Assembly: GCA_022777285.1 (NCBI GenBank)
Contig: JALFGN010000065.1
Span: forward strand, 1 to 64,000
Source: Blautia sp.
GTDB taxonomy: Bacteria; Bacillota; Clostridia; Lachnospirales; Lachnospiraceae
DNA length: 64,000 bases
Reading direction: 5' to 3'
Shown: one piece after another, positions 8,108 through 16,590 of the stretch
How positions within the stretch are numbered: the first letter of the stretch is position 1
Layout of the letters: each line of letters opens with the position of its first letter
Program-made: the position numbers and the translations under genes
Notes under the pieces: model-generated
What the model was told of the DNA's origin: nothing
The model's input: only the letters and a program-made list of their open reading frames with translations
Database searches by the model: none

Positions 8108-8986
8108 ATGACAAAAGTAATAGGAGTCAGATTCCGTAACGTGGGCAAGATTTATTATTTTTCCCCGAAGGATTTTGATATAAAGTCCGGAGACCACGTA
8201 ATCGTGGAAACCGCAAGAGGAGTAGAATACGGGCAGGTAGTATTGCCTCCCAGAGAGGTAGAGGACGAGAAAGTCATACAGCCTCTTAAGGAAGTGATTC
8301 GTATCGCCAATACGCAGGATGATAAAAAAGAAGAAAACAATCGAAGAAGAGAAAAAGATGCCTATCAGATCTGTCTGAAAAAAATCCGGGAACATGGACT
8401 GGAGATGAAGCTGATCGATGTGGAATATACATTTGACAATAATAAGGTACTTTTTTATTTTACTGCAGACGGGCGAATTGATTTCAGAGAGCTGGTAAAA
8501 GATCTGGCTGCTATTTTTAAGACAAGAATCGAACTTCGTCAGATCGGTGTGAGAGATGAGACAAAGATACTGGGCGGAATCGGTATCTGTGGCCGGCCTC
8601 TTTGCTGCCATACGTATTTGTCTGAATTTGCACCTGTTTCCATTAAGATGGCAAAGGAACAGAATCTATCCCTGAATCCGGCAAAGATTTCAGGTGTATG
8701 TGGCCGACTGATGTGCTGTCTGAAAAATGAAGAGGAAACATACGAAGAACTGAACAGAAAACTTCCGGGTATCGGTGACCGTGTAACAACACCGGATGGA
8801 TTAAAAGGTGAGGTGCAGAGTGTGAGTGTACTGCGCCAGCTGGTGAAAGTTCTTGTAGATGTAGAAGATGAAAAAGAAATCAGGGAATATCCTGTAGAAG
8901 AATTAAAATTTAAACCGCGTCAGAAAAAAGAAAAGCTTCGCCTTACAGAAGAAGAGATGCGAGCTTTGAAGGAACTGGAGAAATAG
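8108..8986 (+). CDS. ricT: PSP1-domain protein RicT (YaaT)
   Basis: A 292-residue PSP1 (YaaT/RicT) protein. In B. subtilis RicT joins RicA and RicF in an Fe-S-carrying complex that steers RNase Y processing and affects sporulation and competence. Two conserved cysteine groups are present: ICGRPLCCHTYL and VCGRLMCCLKNE, as expected for the cluster ligands. A charged linker follows the first 75 residues, and the C-terminus has a KOW-like stretch (PGIGDRVTTPDGLKGEV) and a charged tail. It starts 1 nt after holB and is followed by trmN6. The RicA and RicF partners are not in the window. Confidence 0.93.
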   Translation: MTKVIGVRFRNVGKIYYFSPKDFDIKSGDHVIVETARGVEYGQVVLPPREVEDEKVIQPLKEVIRIANTQDDKKEENNRRREKDAYQICLKKIREHGLEMKLIDVEYTFDNNKVLFYFTADGRIDFRELVKDLAAIFKTRIELRQIGVRDETKILGGIGICGRPLCCHTYLSEFAPVSIKMAKEQNLSLNPAKISGVCGRLMCCLKNEEETYEELNRKLPGIGDRVTTPDGLKGEVQSVSVLRQLVKVLVDVEDEKEIREYPVEELKFKPRQKKEKLRLTEEEMRALKELEK

Positions 8987-8999
8987 GAAGGAAAAGGAA

Positions 9000-9758
9000 A
9001 TGGAAGACAAACCGGTTATTTTGGAAAACGAACGGCTGGATGATCTTCAGAATGGCTACATGTTGATTCAGAATCCAAAACAGTTCTGCTTTGGGATTGA
9101 TGCAGTACTTTTGGCCTGGTTTGCCAAAGCAAAGCCGGGAGAAAGAATATTAGACATGGGGACGGGCACTGGTATCGTCCCCATTTTAATGAAAGCAAGA
9201 TATCCCATGGGACATTATACAGGACTGGAAATACAGGAAGAGAGTGCAAAGCTGGCCAGGAGAAGCGTTGCTTATAATCATCTGGAAGAAGACATTGCGA
9301 TTGTTACCGGAGATATTAAAGAGGCAGGGAATCTTTTTGGAGGCTCCTCTTTTCAGGTGGTAACTTCAAATCCTCCGTATATGATTGGAAATCATGGTCT
9401 GACAGGAGATAATACAGCCAAGACTATTGCACGCCATGAAACTTTATGCACACTCGAAGATGTGATTTCCCAGGCGGCAAAGGTTCTTACATCAAAAGGA
9501 AGGTTTTATATGGTGCACCGGCCATTTCGACTGGCTGAAATTATGTCAACGATGGTGCGCTGTGGAATAGAACCAAAAAGAATGCGGCTGGTACATCCGT
9601 TTGCAGATAAAGAACCGAATCTTGTATTGATCGAAGGGATGCGGGGAGGAAATTCAAGAATCCAGGTAGAGAAACCGTTGATTGTATACGACAGGCCAGG
9701 TGTGTATACAGAAGAAGTTCTGGAAATATATGGACGGAAAAAGGGGCAGGAGTTATGA
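9000..9758 (+). CDS. trmN6: tRNA1(Val) A37 N6-methyltransferase (YabB/TrmN6)
   Basis: A 252-residue Rossmann-fold SAM methyltransferase of the YfiC/TrmN6 type, which methylates adenine 37 of tRNA1-Val. The SAM loop is DMGTGTGIV (residues 52-60) and the catalytic NPPY motif, marking exocyclic-amino methylation, is at 124-127. Synteny with B. subtilis yabB, between yaaT and yabC/rsmI, supports the call. The stop overlaps the rsmI start by 4 nt. Confidence 0.88.
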   Translation: MEDKPVILENERLDDLQNGYMLIQNPKQFCFGIDAVLLAWFAKAKPGERILDMGTGTGIVPILMKARYPMGHYTGLEIQEESAKLARRSVAYNHLEEDIAIVTGDIKEAGNLFGGSSFQVVTSNPPYMIGNHGLTGDNTAKTIARHETLCTLEDVISQAAKVLTSKGRFYMVHRPFRLAEIMSTMVRCGIEPKRMRLVHPFADKEPNLVLIEGMRGGNSRIQVEKPLIVYDRPGVYTEEVLEIYGRKKGQEL

Positions 9759-10600
9759 GTGGAAAATTATATCTGTGTGCAACACCCATTGGAAATCTGG
9801 AAGATATCACATACCGTGTAGTGAGGACTCTGAAGGAAGTAGATTTGATTGCTGCGGAAGATACAAGAAACAGCATTAAACTTCTGAATCACTTTGAAAT
9901 TAAAACACCAATGACCAGTTATCATGAATACAATAAAATTGATAAAGGACATTATCTGGTGGGACAGCTTCTGGAGGGGAAAAATATTGCATTGATTACA
10001 GATGCGGGAACACCGGGAATCTCGGATCCGGGAGAAGAGCTGGTTGCCATGTGTTATGAGTCAGGAATTGAAGTCACTTCGCTTCCGGGAGCAGCTGCCT
10101 GTATTACAGCGCTTACGTTGTCCGGGCTTTCTACCAGACGATTTGCTTTTGAGGCATTTCTGCCAGCGGATAAAAAAGAAAAGAAAAAGGTTCTTCAGGA
10201 ACTGGTGAATGAAACCAGAACTTTGATTCTTTATGAGGCACCCCATCGGTTAGTTCGTACACTGGAAGAACTTTATCAGGTGCTGGGGGACAGAAGGATC
10301 ACTGTATGCAGGGAACTGACAAAAAAACATGAGACTGCATTTCGCACCACGCTTTCACAGGCCCTGGAATGGTACACACAGAATGAACCGAAGGGGGAAT
10401 GTGTGCTTGTGGTAGAAGGAAAAGACAGGAAAAAACTGGAGCAGGAAGAACAGAAAAAGTGGGAAGAAATGTCGCTGGAAGAACATATGGAATATTATGT
10501 GCAACAGGGAATTGATCGAAAAGAAGCAATGAAACAAGTAGCCAAAGACCGTGGAATCAGCAAGCGGGATGTCTATCAGGAACTTTTGAAGAGGGGATAA
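9755..10600 (+). CDS. rsmI: 16S rRNA (cytidine1402-2'-O)-methyltransferase RsmI
   Basis: RsmI adds the 2'-O-methyl group to C1402 in the ribosomal decoding centre. The 281 residues match the tetrapyrrole-methylase fold: CATPIGNLEDIT near the N-terminus, AEDTRNS, DAGTPGISDPG and SLPGAAACITAL. The C-terminal 50 residues (from about 235) are lysine/glutamate rich and predicted helical, as in many clostridial RsmI. It corresponds to B. subtilis yabC and overlaps trmN6 by 4 nt. Confidence 0.95.
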   Translation: MSGKLYLCATPIGNLEDITYRVVRTLKEVDLIAAEDTRNSIKLLNHFEIKTPMTSYHEYNKIDKGHYLVGQLLEGKNIALITDAGTPGISDPGEELVAMCYESGIEVTSLPGAAACITALTLSGLSTRRFAFEAFLPADKKEKKKVLQELVNETRTLILYEAPHRLVRTLEELYQVLGDRRITVCRELTKKHETAFRTTLSQALEWYTQNEPKGECVLVVEGKDRKKLEQEEQKKWEEMSLEEHMEYYVQQGIDRKEAMKQVAKDRGISKRDVYQELLKRG

Positions 10601-10606
10601 AGAAAG

Positions 10607-11812
10607 ATGAAAGAGAAAAAGGAAAAAGACAGAAATATCTGGATAAAAAAATGGAAAGAACTTCATCCAGTGCAAAAAATCCTGGATTCTGAAGCTTTGG
10701 AATGCTTGAAGGACTCCCGTGCAAGGAAAATTATCGGAATGGATATTTTTCTGATTTTATTGCTGTTTCTGGTACTGATTATAGTGAATATCACGGATTC
10801 TTCCGTGAAGACTTCCGGAAAAACAAAAGAGAACGCAGATACAAAACAAACGTCGGAGAGTCAAGATACAGATGCAGGAGAGAACACGGAGGAAAGGACA
10901 GCACCTGTAACGATTACAGTCAGTGCAGCTGGAGACTGTACACTTGGAACAGATGAATTTTTCAGCTGGGAAGACAGCCTTCCGGCAAAATATGAAGAAA
11001 CAGGAGATTTTTCTTACTTTTTCCAAAATGTAAATCCTGTTTTTTCGAAAGATGATGTGACGATTGTGAATTTTGAAGGAACGCTTACAGACAGTGAATA
11101 TCGAGCGGATAAACAGTTTGCTTTTAAGGCAGATAAAAGTTATGTGAATATTCTCACGGAGGGGTCTGTAGAGGCAGTCAATCTTGCCAATAATCATAGT
11201 AAAGATTATGGAGAGGAAAGTTATACAGATACCATTGCAGCTCTGGATGAAGCAGGAATTGCAAATTTTGGTTACGACAGGACAGCAATGATGGAAATCA
11301 AAGGTGTGAAAGTTGGTCTGGTAGGGACGTATGTGCTGGCAGAGGGAATCGGTGTGAAAGATTCTATGGTTACTAATATCCAGTCTTTGAAAGCGCAGGG
11401 AGCACAACTTGTAATTGTAAGTTTTCACTGGGGAGAAGAAAAGGCAGCCTATCCGGGGGAAGTGCAGAAAGAACTGGCTCATGCAGCCGTGGATCAGGGA
11501 GCAGATCTTGTAATCGGCCATCATCCGCATGTACTTCAGGGAATTGAGAAATACAATGGCAGAAATATAGTATACAGCCTTGGTAATTTCTGTTTCGGCG
11601 GGAATTCTTATCCATCAGATATGGATACGATAATCTTTCAGCAAACATTTACCTTTGAAGGTGGAGAACAAAAAGAAGATGATGTCACGAATATTATTCC
11701 ATGCAGAATTTCTTCCGCAGATGGATATAATAATTATCAACCAACTCCTGCAGAAGGAGAAGAAGCAGACCGGATTCTGCAGAAGCTGGAAGAGAGAAGT
11801 TTTGGTATCTGA
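10607..11812 (+). CDS. CapA-family protein, membrane-anchored
   Basis: A 401-residue protein with a cytoplasmic N-terminus (about 45 residues, basic), one membrane segment (about 46-63, FLILLLFLVLIIV), a low-complexity polar linker and an extracytoplasmic metallophosphatase-like CapA/PgsA domain (about 100-400). Motifs: AAGDCTLG, NFEGTLTD, NLANNHSKDYG, SFHWGEE, IGHHPHVLQG and YSLGNFCFGG. CapA in Bacillus takes part in poly-gamma-glutamate export, but most clostridial homologues lack capB/capC, as here, and their substrate is unknown. It starts 6 nt after rsmI and probably ends that operon; a terminator follows at 11836. Confidence 0.85.
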   Translation: MKEKKEKDRNIWIKKWKELHPVQKILDSEALECLKDSRARKIIGMDIFLILLLFLVLIIVNITDSSVKTSGKTKENADTKQTSESQDTDAGENTEERTAPVTITVSAAGDCTLGTDEFFSWEDSLPAKYEETGDFSYFFQNVNPVFSKDDVTIVNFEGTLTDSEYRADKQFAFKADKSYVNILTEGSVEAVNLANNHSKDYGEESYTDTIAALDEAGIANFGYDRTAMMEIKGVKVGLVGTYVLAEGIGVKDSMVTNIQSLKAQGAQLVIVSFHWGEEKAAYPGEVQKELAHAAVDQGADLVIGHHPHVLQGIEKYNGRNIVYSLGNFCFGGNSYPSDMDTIIFQQTFTFEGGEQKEDDVTNIIPCRISSADGYNNYQPTPAEGEEADRILQKLEERSFGI

Positions 11813-11816
11813 ATCG

Positions 11817-12623
11817 TTAAAAAAGTTTATACAAGTCCCTGCGTCGGTTTGCCAGCGCAGGGATTATTTTTTGCGCTTCTTTTGTTTGTTCTGCTTCTGT
11901 GGCTACAAGAAGCATTTCTTCTTTATTGCTTCCTTCTGCCAGTATCTGACCGAATGGGTCAAAGGCACAGCTTTGTCCAAGGTATGTGTCTTTTGTGTAC
12001 TGGCTGCAACCCATCACATAAATTCCATTTTCGATGGCCCGGGCAGCCAGAAGGGATTTCCATTGGATATCCTTCAGGTTTCCTTTTACCCATGCAGCCG
12101 GATATATTAAGATTTCGGCCTTGTGCAGTGCTTCGTATCTGGCCAGTTCCGGGAAACGGAGATCGTAGCAGGTTCCGAGGCCCAGGATACCGAAAGGTGT
12201 CTGTACGGGAACAAAGAAACCGTCGCCGGGCAGTGTGGAATCCGATTCTTTCCAGTGAAAGGCATCGAATAAATGTGTTTTTCGATAAGTGCCCTGAATG
12301 TTTCCTCTATCGTCAAGAAGTACCAGAGTATTATAACTTTTTTTCGGGTTTGTAACAGCACGTTCATTCATGCCGAAGAGGATCCACAGGTTATAGCGGA
12401 CAGCTAATGCGGCCATAGCGTCTACAAAGGGTCCCGGAATGGTTTGTGACTGATTGACATAATCCTCAGGAAAAATCAGATTGGACAGCATAAAATATTC
12501 CGGGAACACAGCCAGACAGGCACCTGCCTGTCTGGCTTTTTTTGTATAATATTCTGCAGTTTTCAAGTTTTCTTTTATCTCGTTACGGACTTCGCATTGA
12601 ATCAAAGCAATGGTATAAGACAT
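11817..12623 (-). CDS. Carbon-nitrogen hydrolase (nitrilase superfamily)
   Basis: A 268-residue nitrilase-superfamily amidase. The catalytic Glu-Lys-Cys triad is visible: Glu in VFPEYFM, Lys in YRKTHLFD and Cys in GTCYDLRFPE. The size and GTCYDLRFPE context fit the Nit1/Nit2-omega-amidase branch (for example deaminated-glutathione or 2-oxoglutaramate amidases). The substrate cannot be fixed from sequence. It converges on capA, with 4 nt between the two stops, and the 3' end carries capA's terminator. It stands alone on the minus strand. Confidence 0.85.
   Translation of the reverse strand: MSYTIALIQCEVRNEIKENLKTAEYYTKKARQAGACLAVFPEYFMLSNLIFPEDYVNQSQTIPGPFVDAMAALAVRYNLWILFGMNERAVTNPKKSYNTLVLLDDRGNIQGTYRKTHLFDAFHWKESDSTLPGDGFFVPVQTPFGILGLGTCYDLRFPELARYEALHKAEILIYPAAWVKGNLKDIQWKSLLAARAIENGIYVMGCSQYTKDTYLGQSCAFDPFGQILAEGSNKEEMLLVATEAEQTKEAQKIIPALANRRRDLYKLF
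11836..11872 (+). terminator. Terminator of the holB-capA operon
   Basis: TCCCTGCGT, loop, AGCGCAGGGA, followed by TTATTTTTT. It sits inside the 3' end of the convergent nitrilase gene. Confidence 0.7.
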
Positions 12624-12694
12624 AAAACATTCCTTTCGTTGAAAAATTTACCGGTTCCTTATTTTTTTATTTTAGCAAACAGGATAGAAAAATA

Positions 12695-12723
12695 GAATAT
12701 GTAATTTTAAAATATCATACAAT
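12695..12723 (+). promoter_or_regulatory. Sigma-E-type promoter for spmA
   Basis: GAATATG (12695-12701), 14-bp spacer, CATACAAT (12716-12723). This matches the B. subtilis mother-cell sigma-E consensus (KMATATT, about 14 bp, CATACANT) at all but one conserved position, and spmA belongs to the sigma-E-driven dacB operon there. The predicted start would leave a very short leader before the GGGAGGG ribosome site. Confidence 0.65.
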
Positions 12724-12742
12724 GCATACGGGAGGGACGGAT

Positions 12743-13366
12743 ATGCTGAATGTTCTCTGGGGAGCAATGATTTTAGTGGGAATTACATACGGTGCCATGA
12801 CCGGGCATCTGGGAGCTGTTACAGACGGAGCCATTTCTTCAGCCAAAGAAGCAGTGATGTTATGTATTACCATGTCGGGGATTGTGGCATTATGGATGGG
12901 AATCATGGAGATTGCAAAAAGTTCTGGTCTGATGGATAAGATGACGGAAAAAATGCAGCCGTTTCTTCACTTCCTTTTTCCGAACATTCCATTGGACCAT
13001 CCGGCTATGGAGTATATTTCAGCAAATATACTGGCGAATTTTCTGGGACTTGGCTGGGGCGCCACACCTTTCGGATTAAAGGCTATGGAAAAAATGGCCG
13101 AATTGGAAGAGGAACGGAGAAAGAAAAACGATTTCGGGAAAGGGCAGAAAGAAGGAACAGCCAGTAATGAAATGTGTACCTTCCTGATTTTGAATATTTC
13201 ATCTCTTCAGCTAATACCGGTCAATATGATTGCTTATCGTTCCCAATATGGAAGTGTGAATCCTGCGGTGATTGTTGGCCCTGCAATCGTTGCAACTGCG
13301 CTGAGTACAGGAGTGGCAGTTGTTTTTTGTAAGTGTATGGAATATAATAAAAGCAGGAGTGAATGA
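12743..13366 (+). CDS. spmA: Spore maturation protein A
   Basis: SpmA is a membrane protein of the nucleoside-recognition (Gate) family needed, with SpmB, for spore-core dehydration. The 207 residues carry hydrophobic segments at the N-terminus and C-terminus and the Gate pattern NILANFLGLGWGATPFGLKAMEKM. A charged, lysine-rich loop (about 118-143) lies in the middle. The ATG at 12743 follows GGGAGGG; an earlier ATG at 12722 falls inside the -10 element. spmB is not next door: it is at 44824. A bidirectional terminator shared with the MATE gene follows. Confidence 0.92.
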   Translation: MLNVLWGAMILVGITYGAMTGHLGAVTDGAISSAKEAVMLCITMSGIVALWMGIMEIAKSSGLMDKMTEKMQPFLHFLFPNIPLDHPAMEYISANILANFLGLGWGATPFGLKAMEKMAELEEERRKKNDFGKGQKEGTASNEMCTFLILNISSLQLIPVNMIAYRSQYGSVNPAVIVGPAIVATALSTGVAVVFCKCMEYNKSRSE

Positions 13367-13446
13367 TCTGGGAAAAGAAATTCTGTATTATCTGAATTAT
13401 TCAGGACAGACACAGAAAGCATATAGTTTGTAAAAACAAATAGAAA

Positions 13447-13482
13447 AACGCCGGGGTGCTTTATGCATCCCGGTGTTCTTTG
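13447..13482. terminator. Bidirectional terminator between spmA and the MATE gene
   Basis: CGCCGGGGTGC, short loop, TGCATCCCGGTG then TTCTTTGT on the + strand; AAAAA precedes the stem, giving a T-run for the minus-strand gene. It overlaps the MATE stop codon. Confidence 0.65.
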
Positions 13483-14807
13483 TAAAATTTTCTCTGTGTA
13501 ATAAAGTAATAAATAATAAACAGTATGGCAGTCAAAGCCCAGGAAAGAGGATAACTTGCAAGGATGCTCTTGATTCCCGGGAAATGAGGTACAACCGTAA
13601 AAATCCAGAAAATACGTACCACACAGACGCCGCCGCAGGTCATGAGCATAGGAATCATGACATCTCCGATTCCGCGCAAGGCACTGGACAGAATTTCGAT
13701 AAAGATAAAAAGAACATAGCTTGGTGCAATAATAGAAATAATTTCCATACCAACAGCAATAACAGCAGGGTCTTGAGTAAATAATCGGAAAATATATTTT
13801 CCAAAGAGAAGAAACAGAGCACTTACCAGCAGGGAAGCAATCAGGTCCATAAATAGGCAGATAAAAACACTCCGTTTCATTCTGGAATATTTGCCGGCTC
13901 CGTAATTCTGTCCTACAAATGTAGTGATAGAGACAGAAAAAGCTCCGGAAATCATCCAATAAACAGCATCTATTTTTCCGAAAGCAGTATAGGCTGCCAT
14001 AGTATCCGTTCCGAGGCTGTTCAGAGAAGTTTGTATAATAATGTTGGAAATATTATACATGACAGACTGAAAACCTGCAGGAAGTCCGATCGCGATGATG
14101 GATTTCAGAAGAAAAGGATAAAACCGGATTTCTCCTGGTTTTAATTGATAGAGCTGGCCGGGCTGCATGAGAGCATGAACGATAAGAAGTGCGCTGACAG
14201 CCTGAGAAAAGAGCGTGGCAACGGCCACTCCTGCCACTCCGAGATTAAATCCAACAACAAGAAGAATATCCAGAAAAATATTAATAAAACAGCAGATGAT
14301 CAGGTAGTATAAAGGACGTTTGGAATCTCCCATCGCACGGAGAATCGCAGATCCTACGTTATAAACAAATACAAAGAAAATACCGCCAAAATAAATACGC
14401 AGATACAGGGCAGAACCTGCCATAACATTTCCGGGAGTATTCATGATACGCAGCATGGAAGGAGCCAGAACAAGACCAAGTATGGTGATGATCACACTTC
14501 CTACAATAGAAAGGGCAGCTGCTGTATGAAGGGAGCGGTTCAGATCCCGTTTGTTGCCGGCCCCATAGTATCTGGCAATAATAACCGTTGCACCGGAAGC
14601 GAGCCCTACGAAAAATCCTACCACCAGATTGATCAGCTGTCCGGAGGAACCGCCCACACAGGCAAGTGCTTCTTTCCCCATAAATCGCCCAACTACGATT
14701 GCATCTGCGGTATTGTAAAGCTGTTGGAATAAAGTACCTAACATAATCGGAAAAAAGAAGAGAAGAATCTGTTTCCATATAACCCCTTTTGTAATCTGAT
14801 TTTCCAT
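13461..14807 (-). CDS. MATE family efflux transporter
   Basis: A 448-residue multidrug and toxin extrusion family protein with about 12 membrane segments. Typical features: the N-terminal IMLGTLFQQLYNTADAIVVGRFMG, GLASGATVIIARYYGAGN at the first-half repeat, and a matching second half (LPAGFQSVMYNISNIIIQTSLNSLG, FVGQNYGAGKYSRMKRS). It probably exports cationic compounds in exchange for Na+ or H+. The frame is open upstream to 15080, but the ATG at 14807 preceded by GGAGGC is the correct start. It diverges from the DapF-like gene. Confidence 0.93.
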   Translation of the reverse strand: MENQITKGVIWKQILLFFFPIMLGTLFQQLYNTADAIVVGRFMGKEALACVGGSSGQLINLVVGFFVGLASGATVIIARYYGAGNKRDLNRSLHTAAALSIVGSVIITILGLVLAPSMLRIMNTPGNVMAGSALYLRIYFGGIFFVFVYNVGSAILRAMGDSKRPLYYLIICCFINIFLDILLVVGFNLGVAGVAVATLFSQAVSALLIVHALMQPGQLYQLKPGEIRFYPFLLKSIIAIGLPAGFQSVMYNISNIIIQTSLNSLGTDTMAAYTAFGKIDAVYWMISGAFSVSITTFVGQNYGAGKYSRMKRSVFICLFMDLIASLLVSALFLLFGKYIFRLFTQDPAVIAVGMEIISIIAPSYVLFIFIEILSSALRGIGDVMIPMLMTCGGVCVVRIFWIFTVVPHFPGIKSILASYPLSWALTAILFIIYYFITQRKFYKEHRDA

Positions 14808-14915
14808 AACAAATGCCTCCAGAATAAAACTTTGTCTTATATTTATCACAATAGCATATTCAGAAAAGAAAGTCGATAAAAGAAACGAGTTTTGCTTATT
14901 TTTGTCGGGAAATAT

Positions 14916-14923
14916 GCTATAAT
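14916..14923 (+). promoter_or_regulatory. Extended -10 promoter of the DapF-like gene
   Basis: TGCTATAAT type extended -10 (TATAAT at 14918-14923) with no good -35 at 17 bp. It lies 35 nt before the ATG. Confidence 0.5.
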
Positions 14924-14957
14924 ATCTACAATAATAAAAATGGAGAGGTGCTTTATT

Positions 14958-15776
14958 ATGGAGGTTAAAATACGTATAGCAGACCCGGCAGGGAATATCA
15001 CGATTTTTGTAACGAGTCCGATGAATCGGACCCAGTATCCAAGTGTTGCGAATGCATTGCTGGCGGTGGAAGAATTCCATGGAGAACAGGTGGGATTTAT
15101 CGAAGAGAAGTCAGATGGAACAAAACATATGCAGATGATGGGGGGAGAGTTTTGCGGAAATGCCACCAGGAGTTTCGGGTATCTTCTGGGGATGGAACAC
15201 GTCTGCGAAGGCAAAAAACCAGAGATGATAGAAGTGGATGTCAGTGGTTGTGCAGGTACCTTACTGGTAGAAGTGGATCATGAGGCAGGAACCAGTAAAA
15301 CGACCATGCCCCTTCCGGAGAAAATCGTAGATGTGAACGTGCCGGAATATGGAATCTATCATGTGGTAGTATTTGATGGAATCAGTCATGTGATTGTGAA
15401 AGGACCGAAGAGAGAGGAAACATTTGTAAAAACAGTCGTAAAGGCAGTTATGGAGCAGTATAAGAGTGATGCAGTCGGTCTTATGTTTCTGGAGCCAAGT
15501 GGAGATGGTATGGAGAGACGGTACCGGATTACGCCTGTCGTATATGTAGAAGAAACAAAATCTCTCGTATGGGAAAGCAGCTGTGGAAGCGGAAGTATGG
15601 CTGCAGCTGTGTATCTGTCCAAAATGAAAAAAGACGGAACGTATGTGTATTTGCTGAAACATCCAGGTGGTGTGATTGAAGCAACTGTAGTAAAAGAGGA
15701 TGGAAAGGTAATCCAATGTAAAATGGGAGGACCGGTTTCCATATCAGAAGAGAAAAGCCTGGAGATCAGTTTGTAA
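14958..15776 (+). CDS. DapF-like amino-acid epimerase
   Basis: A 272-residue PLP-independent epimerase of the diaminopimelate-epimerase fold. Both catalytic cysteines are in place: GGEFCGNATRS (about residue 65) and ESSCGSGSMA (about 215). The rest diverges from standard DapF, and no lysine-pathway genes are nearby. The divergent DapF-like group includes histidine racemases such as CntK of staphylopine synthesis, so the substrate is open. The ATG at 14958 follows GGAGAGG; the upstream in-frame ATG at 14940 overlaps that site. The next gene, a C39-like protein, starts 21 nt after the stop. Confidence 0.8.
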   Translation: MEVKIRIADPAGNITIFVTSPMNRTQYPSVANALLAVEEFHGEQVGFIEEKSDGTKHMQMMGGEFCGNATRSFGYLLGMEHVCEGKKPEMIEVDVSGCAGTLLVEVDHEAGTSKTTMPLPEKIVDVNVPEYGIYHVVVFDGISHVIVKGPKREETFVKTVVKAVMEQYKSDAVGLMFLEPSGDGMERRYRITPVVYVEETKSLVWESSCGSGSMAAAVYLSKMKKDGTYVYLLKHPGGVIEATVVKEDGKVIQCKMGGPVSISEEKSLEISL

Positions 15777-15797
15777 TACAGAAGAGGTTTTATACAC

Positions 15798-16484
15798 ATG
15801 AAAAGATATAGTTTACATAATCCGTTTCTTGTAGTGGAAAACGGAGGTGATCTGTCCTATGGTGGAAATCAGAACTGGAGTAAATCCAAAACCGTGCAGA
15901 AGTGTGGCTGTGGTGCGATTGGAGGAACGGACTTACTTTTGTATCTGAGTTTAAATAAAGAAAGATGCAGAACAGAGGTATTCAAGCAGGCAAAAGATTC
16001 CAATGGGATATTGGAACTGGAAGAATATCTGCAGTATGTGGATTATATGAGAAAGAGATATTTATTTCTTTTTCCGCATTTTGGAATGCCCGGTTGGGTT
16101 CTTGCAGGAGGAATCAACCGGTATTTAGCCCGGTATCATACAGGACTTAGAGCGACCTGGGGAGTCCGGACAAGAAATTTGTGGAATAGAATCAGCGCCA
16201 TGCTTTCTCATGATATTCCAGTCATCTTGTCTATAGGTCCAAACTTTCCTTTTGTGTGGAAAAAGAAAAAGCTGACGCTGTATCAAAAGACCGGACGGGA
16301 AGGTTATATTCCTGTAAATGAAGTATGCGCGCATTATGTTACGGTAACAGAGATGGATGAAGTGTGGCTGAGGGTTTCTTCCTGGGGACGGGAATATTAT
16401 ATTAATCGGCTGGAATATATGAACTATGTCAAAAAAACAAGCATACCTCTGGTGAGTAATATCTGTTATATCAGAAAAGGATAA
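15798..16484 (+). CDS. Uncharacterised papain/C39-like protein
   Basis: I do not recognise this 228-residue protein by name. It shows a papain-like layout: Gln and Cys early (VQKCGCGAIGGTDLLLYL, Cys about 38), a His late (CAHYVTVTEM, about 176) and an Asn/Asp-region strand (LRVSSWGREYYIN). C39 bacteriocin-processing and BtrH-like peptidases have the same order. There is no signal peptide and no membrane segment, so it is probably cytosolic. It follows the DapF-like epimerase by 21 nt, suggesting co-transcription. The peptidase or acyltransferase role is an inference from motif order only. Confidence 0.6.
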   Translation: MKRYSLHNPFLVVENGGDLSYGGNQNWSKSKTVQKCGCGAIGGTDLLLYLSLNKERCRTEVFKQAKDSNGILELEEYLQYVDYMRKRYLFLFPHFGMPGWVLAGGINRYLARYHTGLRATWGVRTRNLWNRISAMLSHDIPVILSIGPNFPFVWKKKKLTLYQKTGREGYIPVNEVCAHYVTVTEMDEVWLRVSSWGREYYINRLEYMNYVKKTSIPLVSNICYIRKG

Positions 16485-16505
16485 CAAATCTAAAAAAATT
16501 ACTCA

Positions 16506-16534
16506 TTGATTTTTTCCGCATTTTGGTGTATCTT
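16506..16534 (+). promoter_or_regulatory. Candidate promoter for the HPr-like gene
   Basis: TTGATT (16506-16511), 17-bp spacer, TATCTT (16529-16534), about 57 nt before the ATG. A moderate match. Confidence 0.4.
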
Positions 16535-16590
16535 TAATGCAATAAAGGAAATCGATAAAAATTTAACAAAAGATACAAGGAGAGAAAAAG

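Noticed and set aside
10757..11530. 257-codon minus-strand frame inside the CapA-like gene
   Set aside because: Shadow of a well-supported gene; cysteine- and histidine-rich translation typical of antisense frames.
13359..13433. 24-codon GTG frame overlapping the end of spmA
   Set aside because: Very short, no known product, and it ends just before the terminator. It shows no similarity to the start of SpmB, so I cannot support a spmB remnant.
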